Part shown: positions 39,523-49,319 of the stretch, piece by piece
Layout of the letters: each line of letters begins with the position of its first letter
Numbering within the stretch: the first letter of the stretch is position 1
Assembly (NCBI RefSeq): GCF_007747795.1
Contig: NZ_CP036275.1
Location: forward strand, 6,192,001 to 6,256,000
Origin: Maioricimonas rarisocia
Lineage (GTDB): Bacteria > Planctomycetota > Planctomycetia > Planctomycetales > Planctomycetaceae
Reading direction: 5' to 3'
DNA: 64,000 nt
The notes under the pieces: model-generated
Seen by the model: the letters and a program-made list of their open reading frames with translations, nothing else
Databases searched by the model: none
What the model was told of the DNA's origin: nothing
Translations under genes and position numbers: made by a program

Positions 39523-40179
39523 GGAACAGCGTCTCCTTCCCTTGGGACAAACCGTTTGGCCGTCGTCGCCACCAGGTTCCAGACGAGGCAATCGCCAGGT
39601 GGCTTCTCATCAGGTTGTCTCTCCGACGTGCCGCGGCGCGGTCATGTCGCAAACCGGATGAATCGTTGACGGCGTCTACCGTGTGAGTGATGAACGTGGA
39701 CCTAGCCTCTTAGCCCCGTGCCCCCTCGCCGCCCCGTCCAGTGCGGCTCATTGTGTCCCATTGAGCCTCACGTCGTCCGGGAGCGATTCTGGGGGACTGG
39801 ACCAATAGATCGGCGTCGCCGCGCACGACGCTTGAATCTCTGAAGCCACTGATGGCGACAATACTTACGTCGCGAAATGGTCCGCTCGTAACGGTTGTGA
39901 CGGTCAGGAAAGAGAGCACCGACCGCGACGGTGCAGCTGTAGCGGTTGCACCAGTTCACACGGCCCGATCGTGCCAGCTGGGCCGGTCACAACGGTTGCT
40001 CACACTCGTGCAGGTCATGCCGGATATGCGCGCGCACCCACCTGAGACCAGCAATGGGGACGGCGGGTATCGGCAGATTACGCCAATCGGACCGGTTTCC
40101 GGCCCCCCAGCGGCCCCGGAAGACCACCCGCCGCCAGCAGCTTGCCCGGGCTGACTGATCTGGATGCCCGTCCGGCAAT
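39523..40179. other. 657-base intergenic region with a 50-base-spaced motif
   Basis: No gene with a start signal. On the minus strand a degenerate AACCGYTRYRRSYG motif occurs three times, at 39984-39997, 39934-39947 and 39883-39896, spaced 50 and 51 bases. The same motif type appears between the pilin-like genes (54032-54117) and beyond them (55264-55358). The frame 39768-39959 (minus, NWCNRYSCTVAVG...) contains it but has no convincing start. Confidence 0.45.
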
Positions 40180-41061
40180 CTACAGCAGCGAAAGCAGGTA
40201 CTGGCCGTAACTGCTGGACGCGAGCGACTCGGCCAGCGTCTGGAACTGGCTGGCGTCGATATAGCCCATCCGCCAGGCGATCTCTTCCGGGCAGGCCACC
40301 TTGAGCCCCTGCCGCTGCTCGAGAATGCTGACGTAGCTCGTCGCCTCCTGCAGAGAGACGTGCGTGCCGGTATCGAGCCACGCGGTCCCGCGGCCCAGCG
40401 ATTCGACATACAGTTCCCGCCGCTCGAGATACGACCGGTTGACGTCGGTAATCTCGAGTTCGCCACGCGCCGACGGTTTGAGGTGGCGCGCGATGTCGAC
40501 GACGTCTTCGTCGTAGAAATACAGGCCGGTCACTGCCAGATGCGATTTCGGCTGCTGCGGCTTCTCTTCGATGCTGACCGCACGACCATCCGGATCGAGT
40601 TCGACGACCCCGTAGCGCTCGGGATCCCGGACGTGATAGGCGAAAACCGTCGCACCGTCCGTCCGCTGATTCACACGCTGCAGACTCTGGCTGAGCTGGT
40701 GCCCGTAGAAGATGTTGTCCCCCAGGATCAGACACGAGGGGCGGCTGCGGACGAAATCGGCTCCGATCACGAACGCCTGCGCCAGGCCTTCCGGTCGGGG
40801 CTGGACCGCATACTCGAACCGCATCCCCCACTGTTCGCCACTCCCCAGCAGCCGCTCGAACAGAGGAAGGTCCTGGGGCGTGCTGATGATCAACATCTCC
40901 CGGATGCCGGCGAGCATCAGCGTCGAGAGCGGATAGTAGATCATCGGCTTGTCGTAGACAGGCAGCAGCTGCTTGCTGACGACGGCAGTCACCGGGTACA
41001 GCCGGGTCCCGCTGCCGCCGGCCAGGATGATTCCTCGTCGATTGACGGGGAGTACGGACAT
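40180..41061 (-). CDS. rfbA: Glucose-1-phosphate thymidylyltransferase
   Basis: 293 aa from ATG at 41061 (GGAAAG upstream). The nucleotidyltransferase signature is [14 protein letters not shown] (residues 10-23), with [39 protein letters not shown] and [24 protein letters not shown] all diagnostic of RfbA/RmlA. It makes dTDP-glucose from glucose-1-phosphate and dTTP, the first step towards dTDP-rhamnose and other deoxysugars for surface polysaccharide. rfbB, rfbC and rfbD are not in the window. Length equals that of the family (about 290). Confidence 0.95.
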   Translation of the reverse strand: MSVLPVNRRGIILAGGSGTRLYPVTAVVSKQLLPVYDKPMIYYPLSTLMLAGIREMLIISTPQDLPLFERLLGSGEQWGMRFEYAVQPRPEGLAQAFVIGADFVRSRPSCLILGDNIFYGHQLSQSLQRVNQRTDGATVFAYHVRDPERYGVVELDPDGRAVSIEEKPQQPKSHLAVTGLYFYDEDVVDIARHLKPSARGELEITDVNRSYLERRELYVESLGRGTAWLDTGTHVSLQEATSYVSILEQRQGLKVACPEEIAWRMGYIDASQFQTLAESLASSSYGQYLLSLL

Positions 41062-41407
41062 CGGTCGTTCTTTCCAGGTACTCGGCTGCTGCCGGGAAAC
41101 CGGCGATCGCAACGTTTGGATGCGGTCTGACTGTCAAAGCATACGTCCCGAACGACAGGCACGAAAGCAGTCCTGGGGCCGTCCGAAAGGCTTCCGTCGG
41201 CAACGGGACGGATCTGGAGGGGACCGGGTGCTGCAAACGCTCGAGCAGGCAAATCTGCGAAATCCGGTGTTGCGGGTGCTTCGGATTGATACAATTCGTG
41301 AACGGTTCATCGGACGGTGCACTCGCGACGGGCAAGCGCGGAGGACCTTTCAGTTGCCCAGCCGTCCCCGGAACTGTTGCGCGCCGGCCACACAAGGAGA
41401 TGGCAGA
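41062..41407. other. Divergent intergenic region between rfbA and the DUF4175-like operon
   Basis: 346 bases without a gene. It must hold promoters for both directions, including that of the three-gene operon starting at 41408. A strong AAGGAG lies just before 41408. No clear -35/-10 pair or hairpin stands out. Confidence 0.5.
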
Positions 41408-44400
41408 ATGACTGACCCGCGCCTTACCCGGGAACTGCACCCGGTCCTGCGTCGTGTCCGCAAGGTTCGTTGGCTGAAGTCACTGGCTCTCGGCTGGCTG
41501 ATTCTCGCCGCCCTCGGCGGGCTGATGCTGTGGCTGCCGCCCGGGCTACCGGTCGGCTGGATGTTCGTTGCTCTGGGCGTGCTGATCGCGATCACGGTCG
41601 CAGCGGTTGCCTGGCCCCGTTCGTCGGACCGGAGCATCGCGGCACGGCTCATCGAAGAGCAGTACCCCGATCTCGACTCCCGCCTGTTGACGGCCGTCGA
41701 ACAGCAGCCCGATTTTGAAACCGGTCGGTATCACTTTCTGCAGCGGGAAGTCGTCTCCGACGTGCTGGTCCACGCGCGCAGGCGCAAATGGGGTGACTCG
41801 GTTCCCGGCTCCCGCCTGTTCGCCCTGCGTGCCGCGAATGTCGCATCGGTTCTGATGGCGCTGTTCGTGGCGATGCTGCTCTTCAGTGACTCGCGTCATC
41901 GAAGTGCCGAGCCACTGGTGGACGGTCAACCGGGTGCTGCCGAAGCGACGACCGGTTACGAAGTCACCGTCGAACCAGGTGACACCGAAATCGAACGGGG
42001 CACGAGTCTGCTGGTGCTCGCCCGATTCGCGAGCAAGCTTCCGGCGAATGTCGATCTCGTTGCGAAAGATGAATCCGGCGCGGTCGAGCGCGTCCCCCTG
42101 TCGAAGAGCCTCGATCTGAGCGATCCGCTGTTCGGCGGACGGCTGAGCGAAGTCGCATCCGACCTCACCTACCATGTCGAATTCGACGGCGAACAGTCAG
42201 ACGCGTTTCGCGTGACGACGTTCGAGTACCCGCGGCTCATTCAGGCCGATGCGCAGATCGTACAGCCCACCTACACCGGCCTGCCGGACAAGACCTACAA
42301 GGACGTCCGCCGGATCAGCCTGGTCGAAGGATCGGAACTGACGCTGACCTGTCATCTCAACAAGCCGGTGCAGCAGGCGACACTCATCAGCGATTCCGGT
42401 ACCGCCGTTCCGCTCGAAGTCGGGGACGACGGTGTCGTCTCCGATCGTACGGCGACGTTCCGACCGGTGGAATCGGTCGTCTATCAGCTTGTCCTCATCG
42501 ATGAAGCCGGACGTGAGAATCGCGACCCGCCCGAGATCACGATCGACGTCGTCCCGAATCGCGCGCCGGAACTGACGGTGGCGTTTCCCGGCCGCGACAC
42601 ACAGGTGAGCCCGCTGCAGGAACTCACTCTCCAGGCAAAGGCCTGGGATGACTTCGGACTGAAAGAGTACGGCCTGGTTCTGCAGACGCCGACCGGCGAC
42701 GAGCAGTCGCTCGTACTCGGCAGCGAGGCGGCTCCGGACGAGAACGTCGAACTCGACCACCTGATGCCGCTCGAAGACCTCAGCGCCGAACCGAAAGACC
42801 TGATCGCCTACTACTTCTATGCCGACGACATTGGCCCGAACGGCGACGTCCGGCGGACCTTCAGCGACATGTTCTTCGCGGAGGTCCGTCACTTCGACGA
42901 GATCTATCGTCAGGCTCCCTCGCAAAAGGCATCCGGGACCGGCGGAGATCCCTGCAAGAAGCTGATTCAGCTTCAGCGGCAGGTGGTCACCGCCACTTGG
43001 AACACCATGCGGCGGTTCCCGACCGATCCGGACCAGAGCGAACAGGAGCCGTTCAGCGAGGATCTGGACACGCTGACCGAGTCGGAAACGACCGTGCTCG
43101 AACTGACGCAGCAGTACCAGCAGACGCTCGAGGATCTGATCGCCCGGCAGTTTGCCAGCGAAGCTGTCGAGCACATGATTACGGCACTCGAACAGTACAG
43201 ACTCAGCCGTGACAGCGGCACGGTCCCTGCGCTGGCCGAGGCCCGGATCGCTGCACAGGCCGCCTTCGCCGCGCTGCTCAAACTGCAGGCCCGCGAACAT
43301 CTGGTCAAGAATTCGCAGTCATCGAGCCAGAGTTCCAGTTCGCAGGCACAGCGACAACTCGACGACCAGCTCAAGCAACTGGAACTTCAGAACGACCGCA
43401 ATCGCTACGAGACCGAACGGCAGGCACAGCGGGAATCCGAGAACCGCGAGCAGCTGCAGGTTCTCAACCGACTGCGCGAACTGGCCCGCCGACAGGAAGA
43501 CGTCAACCAGAAGATCCAGGAACTGGAGAACGCACTCCGTAAAGCGGAGACAGAAGAAGAGCGACGCGAACTCGAACGTCAGCTCAAACGCCTGCAGGAA
43601 GAACAGCAGGAGATGCTGCGGGACGTCGACGAACTGCGGGAACGGATGAACCGCGATGAGAACCGGACGCAGATGGCCGACGCCCGCCGGCAGCTCGAGC
43701 AGACGCGACAGAACGTGCTGCAGACGTCCGAGCAGTTGCGGGATCGGCAGGTCTCCAAAGCGCTCGCCTCCGGTACCCGAGCCCAGCGCGAACTCGAAGA
43801 GCTGCGCGACGAGATCCGCAAGGAAACCGCCAGCGAGTTCACCGAGACCATGCGCGAACTCCGTGACGAGGCCCGCGAACTGGCGGACCGTCAGGAGGAG
43901 ATCGGTGACAAGCTCGGCGGCAACGAGGAGAAGAGCCGACCCTCCCTGCGCGAAACGACCGGCAACACGGACCTTGCCGAGCAGCTCAACGAACAGAAGG
44001 AACGCCTGACCGGACTTCTCGACGAAATGCGCGACATCGTCGAGCAGTCGGAGGAAAGCGAACCGCTGCTCTCCAGAAAGCTGTACGACACGATCCGCGA
44101 GTCTCGCGGCGATCGTCCGGTCGAATCGCTCGAAATGGCTTCCGAGCTGTTGCGACGCGGATTTCCTGAAGAGGGACGTCAGGCCGAACAGGTTGCCCGG
44201 GGCGCCATCGACCGCATCCGCGAGGGAGTGGAGGAGGCGGCTGACTCGGTCCTCGGTGACGAACTCGAATCGCTGCAGCGGGCGCAGGATGAACTGGCGA
44301 TGCTGACTCAGTCCATTGAAGAGGAACTGACCCGCTCCGATCCTGAGTTCAAGCGGCAGCAACCCCGCAATCCGCAGGAACAGCAACCCCGCAATCCGCA

Positions 44401-45082
44401 GGAACAGCAACCCGGCAACCAACAGGGACAGCAACCCGGCAACCAGCAGGGGCAGCAACCCGGCAACCAGCAGGGACAGCAACGCGGCAACCAGCAGGGG
44501 CAGCAGCCCGGCAACCAACAGGGACAGCAGCCCGGCAACCAGCAGGGGCAGCAGCCCGGCAACCAACAGGGACAGCAGCCCGGCAACCAGCAGGGGCAGC
44601 GGCCCGGCAACCAGCAGGGACAACAACCCGGTCAGTCCCCATCGGGACGCGGGAACCGGTCTCCCTCACAATCTTCCCGATCAATCGCCTCGGCGTTTGA
44701 CGGAGGAAGTCAGACCGGCGGCGGCCATGCTGGACCACACATGCCGTTGACGGGCGGCGAATTCATGGACTGGTCCGACCGGATGCGCGATGTGGAAGAA
44801 ATGCTGACGGATCCCGATCTGCGCTCGGCAGTCGCTCGCGTCCGGGATCGGGCCCGAGAGGTCCGCATCGACGTCAAGCGGCACTCGAAGCAGCCGAACT
44901 GGAAGCTGGTTCGCACGAGCATCTACGGCGAACTGGTCGAACTGCAGGAGATGGTTGCTGAAGAGATCGCCCGGCAACAACCGGAGAACGACCTGGTGCC
45001 GATCGATCGCGATCCGGTCCCCGATCGGTACTCCGAACTGGTCCGGACATATTACGAGCGGCTGGGACGGCAGCGTCCGTAG
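41408..45082 (+). CDS. DUF4175-like giant membrane coiled-coil protein
   Basis: 1224 aa from ATG at 41408 with CAAGGAG upstream. Two N-terminal transmembrane helices (residues 24-43 and 50-69) and a third near residue 140 (AANVASVLMALFVAMLLF), then beta-rich domains (VTVEPGDTEIERGTSLLVLARF, GSELTLTCHLNKPV). From about residue 600 a very long charged Glu/Arg/Gln coiled-coil follows. Eleven 8-residue units QQPGNQQG (residues about 984-1071) precede a C-terminal helical domain. It matches planctomycete DUF4175-type proteins. It is first in an operon with a VWA-like and a caspase-like protein. Probably a periplasmic or surface scaffold; function unproven. Confidence 0.85.
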   Translation: MTDPRLTRELHPVLRRVRKVRWLKSLALGWLILAALGGLMLWLPPGLPVGWMFVALGVLIAITVAAVAWPRSSDRSIAARLIEEQYPDLDSRLLTAVEQQPDFETGRYHFLQREVVSDVLVHARRRKWGDSVPGSRLFALRAANVASVLMALFVAMLLFSDSRHRSAEPLVDGQPGAAEATTGYEVTVEPGDTEIERGTSLLVLARFASKLPANVDLVAKDESGAVERVPLSKSLDLSDPLFGGRLSEVASDLTYHVEFDGEQSDAFRVTTFEYPRLIQADAQIVQPTYTGLPDKTYKDVRRISLVEGSELTLTCHLNKPVQQATLISDSGTAVPLEVGDDGVVSDRTATFRPVESVVYQLVLIDEAGRENRDPPEITIDVVPNRAPELTVAFPGRDTQVSPLQELTLQAKAWDDFGLKEYGLVLQTPTGDEQSLVLGSEAAPDENVELDHLMPLEDLSAEPKDLIAYYFYADDIGPNGDVRRTFSDMFFAEVRHFDEIYRQAPSQKASGTGGDPCKKLIQLQRQVVTATWNTMRRFPTDPDQSEQEPFSEDLDTLTESETTVLELTQQYQQTLEDLIARQFASEAVEHMITALEQYRLSRDSGTVPALAEARIAAQAAFAALLKLQAREHLVKNSQSSSQSSSSQAQRQLDDQLKQLELQNDRNRYETERQAQRESENREQLQVLNRLRELARRQEDVNQKIQELENALRKAETEEERRELERQLKRLQEEQQEMLRDVDELRERMNRDENRTQMADARRQLEQTRQNVLQTSEQLRDRQVSKALASGTRAQRELEELRDEIRKETASEFTETMRELRDEARELADRQEEIGDKLGGNEEKSRPSLRETTGNTDLAEQLNEQKERLTGLLDEMRDIVEQSEESEPLLSRKLYDTIRESRGDRPVESLEMASELLRRGFPEEGRQAEQVARGAIDRIREGVEEAADSVLGDELESLQRAQDELAMLTQSIEEELTRSDPEFKRQQPRNPQEQQPRNPQEQQPGNQQGQQPGNQQGQQPGNQQGQQRGNQQGQQPGNQQGQQPGNQQGQQPGNQQGQQPGNQQGQRPGNQQGQQPGQSPSGRGNRSPSQSSRSIASAFDGGSQTGGGHAGPHMPLTGGEFMDWSDRMRDVEEMLTDPDLRSAVARVRDRAREVRIDVKRHSKQPNWKLVRTSIYGELVELQEMVAEEIARQQPENDLVPIDRDPVPDRYSELVRTYYERLGRQRP
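44357..44638 (+). repeat. 24-bp minisatellite encoding QQPGNQQG units
   Basis: Eleven full 24-base units (first two encode QQPRNPQE, later ones QQPGNQQG with R substitutions in two) plus a partial. Units differ mainly by synonymous AAC/CAG/CAA changes, so the array is recent and slippage-prone. It stays in frame in steps of 8 codons, so copy-number change would only alter linker length. Confidence 0.9.
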
Positions 45083-45354
45083 GGGACCGGTGAGTCCGGG
45101 AGATCATCCCGTCAGCGGCAACTTGTCCCGTCGCGCGGGATGCTCGGGACGGCGCTGCGTCGATCGCGCGTCGTCCCGTTCGGCCGCTCTGCTTTCGCAT
45201 GGCCCCCCGGCTGCGTACCATGGAACTGGCCGTTTGCCACGGCCGCGGAGGACGACGATCACGCTCGGTCACATCACGCGGGCTTCCCGGATGGGCCAAC
45301 GGGATCGTCACATGACGGCAGACCAGACAGTCAACGATGCGTGATGGAGTGTCG

Positions 45355-47712
45355 ATGGGTGACTGCAGCCTGACTCTTGGGGCCCTGCTGATCGGGGATC
45401 GCAGCTGGGTCCAGCCCGCGATCTTCCTTCTTGTCGGTGCCGGTCTGCTGGTCGTGACCGTCTACGTTCGGGCCGGGGCCGCGGCGGGGACCCGTCTCGC
45501 AGCCGGTCTGCTCAAACTGACGGCGTTCGCTCTGCTGGCCGCCTGCATCATCGAACCGCTCTGGTCGGGGACTCGGGCCAAGCCGGGAGCCAACCTCTTC
45601 CTCGTCCTCGCCGACGACAGCGCCAGCCTCCAGATCGACACGCTCGATAACCGATCGCGTGGCGAAGAGCTGAAGGCGACGCTCGAAAACGACCTGGCTC
45701 CCTGGCGGGTTCGACTCGCACAGGACTTCACGGTCCGTCACTACCACGTGGGGAGTCGGCTGAATTCCGTCGAAGGGTTCGCGGGACTCGAGTTCGAATC
45801 GCCGGCAAGCATGCTGGGGGGAGCTCTCGATACGTTGCGGTCACGATTCAGCGGCCGGCCACTGGCGGGGATCCTGCTGTTCACCGACGGTAACGCGACC
45901 GATCTGTCCGACCGGGATCTCGAGCGAATTGCAGAACTGTGCCCGGTCTACCCCGTCCTCCCTTCCGGTGAAACTGCCGGCAGCGACGTGGCGATCGAAA
46001 GCATCTCGGCCACCGAGAGCGCTTTTGAAGATGCCCCCATCACCGTCAAGGCGGAAGTTCGCGCCACCGGCACGCAGCCACAGCAACTCATGGCCGAACT
46101 CGTCGATGAATCGGGAGAAGTGCTCGAGACGCAGCGATCGGCCCCCAACGAAGATGGTTCGTCGACCGCCTTCCGGTTTCAGACTCGCCCGGACAAACCG
46201 GGGCTCGCGTTCTACCAGGTTCGCGCCCGAGCCGATTCGGACGGTGCTGAGCCGACGGAAGCGACCGACGCCAACAACGCCAGAACCGTCGCGGTCAATC
46301 GCGAACAGGGACCGTACCGCATCCTGTACGTGTCCGGTCGCCCCAACTGGGAGTTCAAGTTTATCAATCGGGCGTTCGCCGAAGACGACTCGCTGCAGCT
46401 TGTCGGAATGATTCGCATCGCCCGACGGGAAGCGAAGTTCGACTTTCGCGGCCGGGCGGGAGAATCGAGCAATCCGCTGTTCCGCGGTTTCCGCAAGGAT
46501 CCGGATGAGGAAACCGAGTCGTACGATCAGCCGGTGATCGTCCGGATCGGTACCCGCGACGAAAGCGAACTGCGCGATGGCTTCCCCGAAACCAAAGAGG
46601 AACTGTATCGCTATCACGCCATCGTGCTGGACGACATCGAGGCGGAATTCTTCACGACCGATCAGCTGACGCTCATCGAACGATTTGTGTCGGAGCGCGG
46701 CGGCAGCATGCTGATGCTGGGCGGCCCGGATACATTCGCCAACGGCGGCTACCGCCGCACCCCCGTCGAGGATGTGCTGCCCGTTTATCTCGATCGCCCG
46801 CCCACCCCGAAGCCTGGCGAGGAGTTTTCGTTTGAACTGACACGCGAAGGCTGGCTGCAGCCGTGGGTGCGGCTCCGCACCACCGAAGATGCCGAACGTC
46901 AGCGTCTGCGCACGATGCCGCGGGCCCGCGTGGTCAGTCGCGTCCGGGGGATCAAGCCGGCGGCGCAGCCACTGGCGACCGTCCGCTCCCCGTCGGGTGA
47001 ACGTCTGCCGGCACTGGTGGTCCAGTCTTATGGAGCCGGGCGCGGTGCAGCCCTGCTCGTCGGCGATTTGTGGCGCTGGGCCGTGGCACGCGGCGAAGAT
47101 GACGAGGACGATCTGGAAAAGTCGTGGCGGCAGACCGCACGCTGGCTCGTCTCTGATGTCCCCGAACGTGTCGAAGCGTCGATCGCCGAAACGACGGCAG
47201 GAGACTCCGACGCCGTCCTGCTGCAGGTCCGACTGAGGGACGCCGAATACCGTCCCCTCGACAATGCCTCGGCGAAGGTGGAGATTCATCCGCCCGGCGA
47301 TGAACCACCTCTCGTGCTGGACGCAGAGCCGTCGCTTGAAGAAGCGGGGCTGTTCGAAGTCACTTATGTTCCCCGCGAAGCCGGGGCGTATCGTGCCAGT
47401 GTTGCGGCAACAGGCAGCGACGGGGAATGGGCCGGCGAAACCGAGATCGGATGGACGAGTGAGCCGGCTGCCGACGAATTCCGCTCGGTCGAGATCAACC
47501 GCACGCTGATGTCCGAACTGGCGCGACGGTCTGGTGGTGAAGTCCTCGAGCCTTCGGAGCTCGAGTCTTTTGTGCAGACGTTACCGACGCGCCGCGTACC
47601 GGTCACCGAATCGTGGACCAGTCCGCTCTGGCACAATCCCTGGATTCTGCTGGTGGTGCTGGCCTGCCTGGCCGGCGAATGGGGCCTGCGACGCTGGAAG
47701 GGGTTGCCGTGA
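45355..47712 (+). CDS. Membrane protein with VWA-like and glutamine-amidotransferase-like domains
   Basis: 785 aa from ATG at 45355 (GGAG eight bases upstream; ATG at 45337 has none). Two N-terminal helices (residues 21-38 and 49-68). A VWA-like domain follows with a MIDAS-type DxSxS at D87-S89-S91 (LADDSAS), a CARDB/Ig-like region (SDVAIESISATESAFEDAPITVKAEV), and a class I glutamine-amidotransferase-like fold (ILYVSGRPNWEFKFINRAF, YHAIVLDDIEAEFF, ERGGSMLMLGGPDTFANGGY). A C-terminal helix (NPWILLVVLACLAGEWGLRRW) ends it. This is the planctomycete large VWA/GATase-like family often found beside DUF4175 genes. The stop overlaps the next start (GTGA). Confidence 0.88.
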   Translation: MGDCSLTLGALLIGDRSWVQPAIFLLVGAGLLVVTVYVRAGAAAGTRLAAGLLKLTAFALLAACIIEPLWSGTRAKPGANLFLVLADDSASLQIDTLDNRSRGEELKATLENDLAPWRVRLAQDFTVRHYHVGSRLNSVEGFAGLEFESPASMLGGALDTLRSRFSGRPLAGILLFTDGNATDLSDRDLERIAELCPVYPVLPSGETAGSDVAIESISATESAFEDAPITVKAEVRATGTQPQQLMAELVDESGEVLETQRSAPNEDGSSTAFRFQTRPDKPGLAFYQVRARADSDGAEPTEATDANNARTVAVNREQGPYRILYVSGRPNWEFKFINRAFAEDDSLQLVGMIRIARREAKFDFRGRAGESSNPLFRGFRKDPDEETESYDQPVIVRIGTRDESELRDGFPETKEELYRYHAIVLDDIEAEFFTTDQLTLIERFVSERGGSMLMLGGPDTFANGGYRRTPVEDVLPVYLDRPPTPKPGEEFSFELTREGWLQPWVRLRTTEDAERQRLRTMPRARVVSRVRGIKPAAQPLATVRSPSGERLPALVVQSYGAGRGAALLVGDLWRWAVARGEDDEDDLEKSWRQTARWLVSDVPERVEASIAETTAGDSDAVLLQVRLRDAEYRPLDNASAKVEIHPPGDEPPLVLDAEPSLEEAGLFEVTYVPREAGAYRASVAATGSDGEWAGETEIGWTSEPAADEFRSVEINRTLMSELARRSGGEVLEPSELESFVQTLPTRRVPVTESWTSPLWHNPWILLVVLACLAGEWGLRRWKGLP

Positions 47713-48782
47713 GAGGACTCCTGCTTTTGAGCATGCTGTGCCTGCTCGTCGGTCGAGCCGAAGCCAACGGTGACGCCACATACCGGGCGACCGTTCTGCT
47801 GGTTGTCGGCGCTCCGGGCACAGAAGAATACGAACGGATGTTCCAGGAGTGGACGGACCGCTGGCGCGAAGCCGCCGAGCGCGGGCGTGCCGAGTTCCTG
47901 ACGCTCGGTCTCGAACCGGTCGACGCAGACGCGACCGACCTCGAGCGGCTGGAGGGAATGATCCGGCAGATCGCCGCCGACGAGAACGTGCATCGTCCGC
48001 TTTGGATCGTCCTGATCGGGCACGGAACTTTCGACGGTCGCTCCGCCCGCTTCAACCTCCGCGGTCCCGACCTGCTTCCCGAGAAACTCAACGTCTGGCT
48101 GACGGGCATGCGACGCGAGACCGCAATCGTCAACTGCACCGCGGCGAGTGCACCGTTCATCGCGGCTCTCTCCGGGCCGGACCGGGTCGTTGTTGCCGCA
48201 ACCAAAAGCGGCTTCGAGATCAACTTTGCACGGTTCGGCGAGTACCTGTCGCAGGCAATCGGGAGTCTCGAGTCCGACCTCGACAAGGATGGACAGGTCT
48301 CGTTGCTCGAAGCGTTTCTGCGGGCCTCGCGGCAGACGCAGGAGTTCTATGAATCGGATGGGCGGCTGGCGACCGAACATGCCCTGATCGACGACGACGG
48401 CGACGGACTGGGGACCCGGGCCGCGGCATTCGAAGGTGTTCGTCCCACACGCGACTCGGAGACCGGCGCGATCGACGGCTACCGGGCTCATCAGTGGCAT
48501 CTCATCCCGAACGAGATCGAGCAGCAGTTTCCCCCTGAACTGCGCCGCCGGCGGGACGAGCTGGAGCTGCAGGTCTTCCGTCTTCGCGACCGCAAGTCGG
48601 AGCTGGGTGAAGCGGAGTACTACGCCGAACTCGAGCCGCTGCTGATCGAAATCGCCGAGCTGTACGAGCAGGCGGCCGCCATCGACGAGGCTCCGCAGTT
48701 GCCGCAGCTTCCTGTTCCGGAAGCCCCCCCGCTACCCGAACCGCTGCCTCGATCCGAACCTCGTCCGGCCGCCGTCCCCTGA
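47709..48782 (+). CDS. Secreted caspase/legumain-like protein with EF-hand loop
   Basis: 357 aa from GTG at 47709, overlapping the upstream TGA (GTGA) with AAGGGG at good spacing. A signal peptide MRGLLLLSMLCLLVGRAEAN is cut near residue 19. The core shows the clan CD dyad: H105 in LWIVLIGHGTFDG and C143 in AIVNCTAAS, followed by VVVAATKSGFEINFARF, as in C13/C14 peptidases. Residues 190-201 (DLDKDGQVSLLE) match a canonical 12-residue EF-hand calcium loop. A second acidic stretch DDDGDG is near 224. The Pro/Glu tail is low complexity. Likely a secreted or membrane-facing protease or a relative without proven activity. Confidence 0.87.
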   Translation: MRGLLLLSMLCLLVGRAEANGDATYRATVLLVVGAPGTEEYERMFQEWTDRWREAAERGRAEFLTLGLEPVDADATDLERLEGMIRQIAADENVHRPLWIVLIGHGTFDGRSARFNLRGPDLLPEKLNVWLTGMRRETAIVNCTAASAPFIAALSGPDRVVVAATKSGFEINFARFGEYLSQAIGSLESDLDKDGQVSLLEAFLRASRQTQEFYESDGRLATEHALIDDDGDGLGTRAAAFEGVRPTRDSETGAIDGYRAHQWHLIPNEIEQQFPPELRRRRDELELQVFRLRDRKSELGEAEYYAELEPLLIEIAELYEQAAAIDEAPQLPQLPVPEAPPLPEPLPRSEPRPAAVP

Positions 48783-49114
48783 GCGTCAGTCGCCCCCCAG
48801 TACCAGCACGAAGCGCCAGCGAGTGAAGCGGTAGACAGGAATGCCTGCCCAACCTGGCTCTCCCGTGACTGAACGGCTGAGCGAATGTGGCACGTCCCGG
48901 AGCGATGCAAGGCCATGGCCCCTCGCTGCGGTAAACAATTCCGGGGGCTGCACTCGCTTCGCTCGTTCCGACCCCGGCCACCCGTCGTCGCCGCCCCCCC
49001 TTGAGCGTCGGCCGCCAGGTAGGGTGGGCATCGCGCAGCGACGTCCCCGTCAAAGGTCAATGGCGAGCGCCGAGTATCAGCCCAAGGCGCTCAGACACAG
49101 GGAACGATCTTCAC

Positions 49115-49134
49115 CCCGGAGCTCACGCTCCGGG
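49115..49134. repeat. Perfect hairpin CCCGGAGC-TCAC-GCTCCGGG
   Basis: Eight-bp perfect stem with a 4-base loop inside the non-coding island. GGAGCTCACGCTCC-type hairpins are, as far as I recall, common between genes in planctomycetes; this could be tested by search. Confidence 0.65.
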
Positions 49135-49293
49135 CTCGCCCGGAACCAATTCGGTGGCATGGTGGACCGTCCCGGAGCGGCATGATGGGCGTGGCGACAC
49201 AGGCTTGAGACTTGAGTTGTGAGGCTCGAGAGAAGCCCTTCACAGACAACCAGTTGCTCGCAGCCGGCAGGGGGGCGCCCGACATTCGAATCA

Positions 49294-49319
49294 CATGCTT
49301 GCCTTCATGGGCAAGCATG
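49294..49319. repeat. Perfect inverted repeat CATGCTTGCC
   Basis: CATGCTTGCC (49294-49303), loop TTCATG, GGCAAGCATG (49310-49319): a 10-bp perfect stem. Half of the arm recurs 70 bases on as GGCCAAGCATG. Resembles a decayed copy of a dispersed hairpin element. Confidence 0.7.

Noticed and set aside
39768-39959. Small minus-strand frame NWCNRYSCTVAVGALFPD as a possible small protein
   Set aside because: No ribosome-binding site; the NRY text comes from the repeated DNA motif, which is out of phase between its copies (50 and 51 bases).
43319-44626. Minus-strand open frame of 435 codons with repeated LLSLLVAGLLPLLVAG, which looks like a multi-helix membrane protein
   Set aside because: It is the antisense reading of the QQPGNQQG minisatellite and coiled-coil of the DUF4175-like gene; no start signal and no family match.
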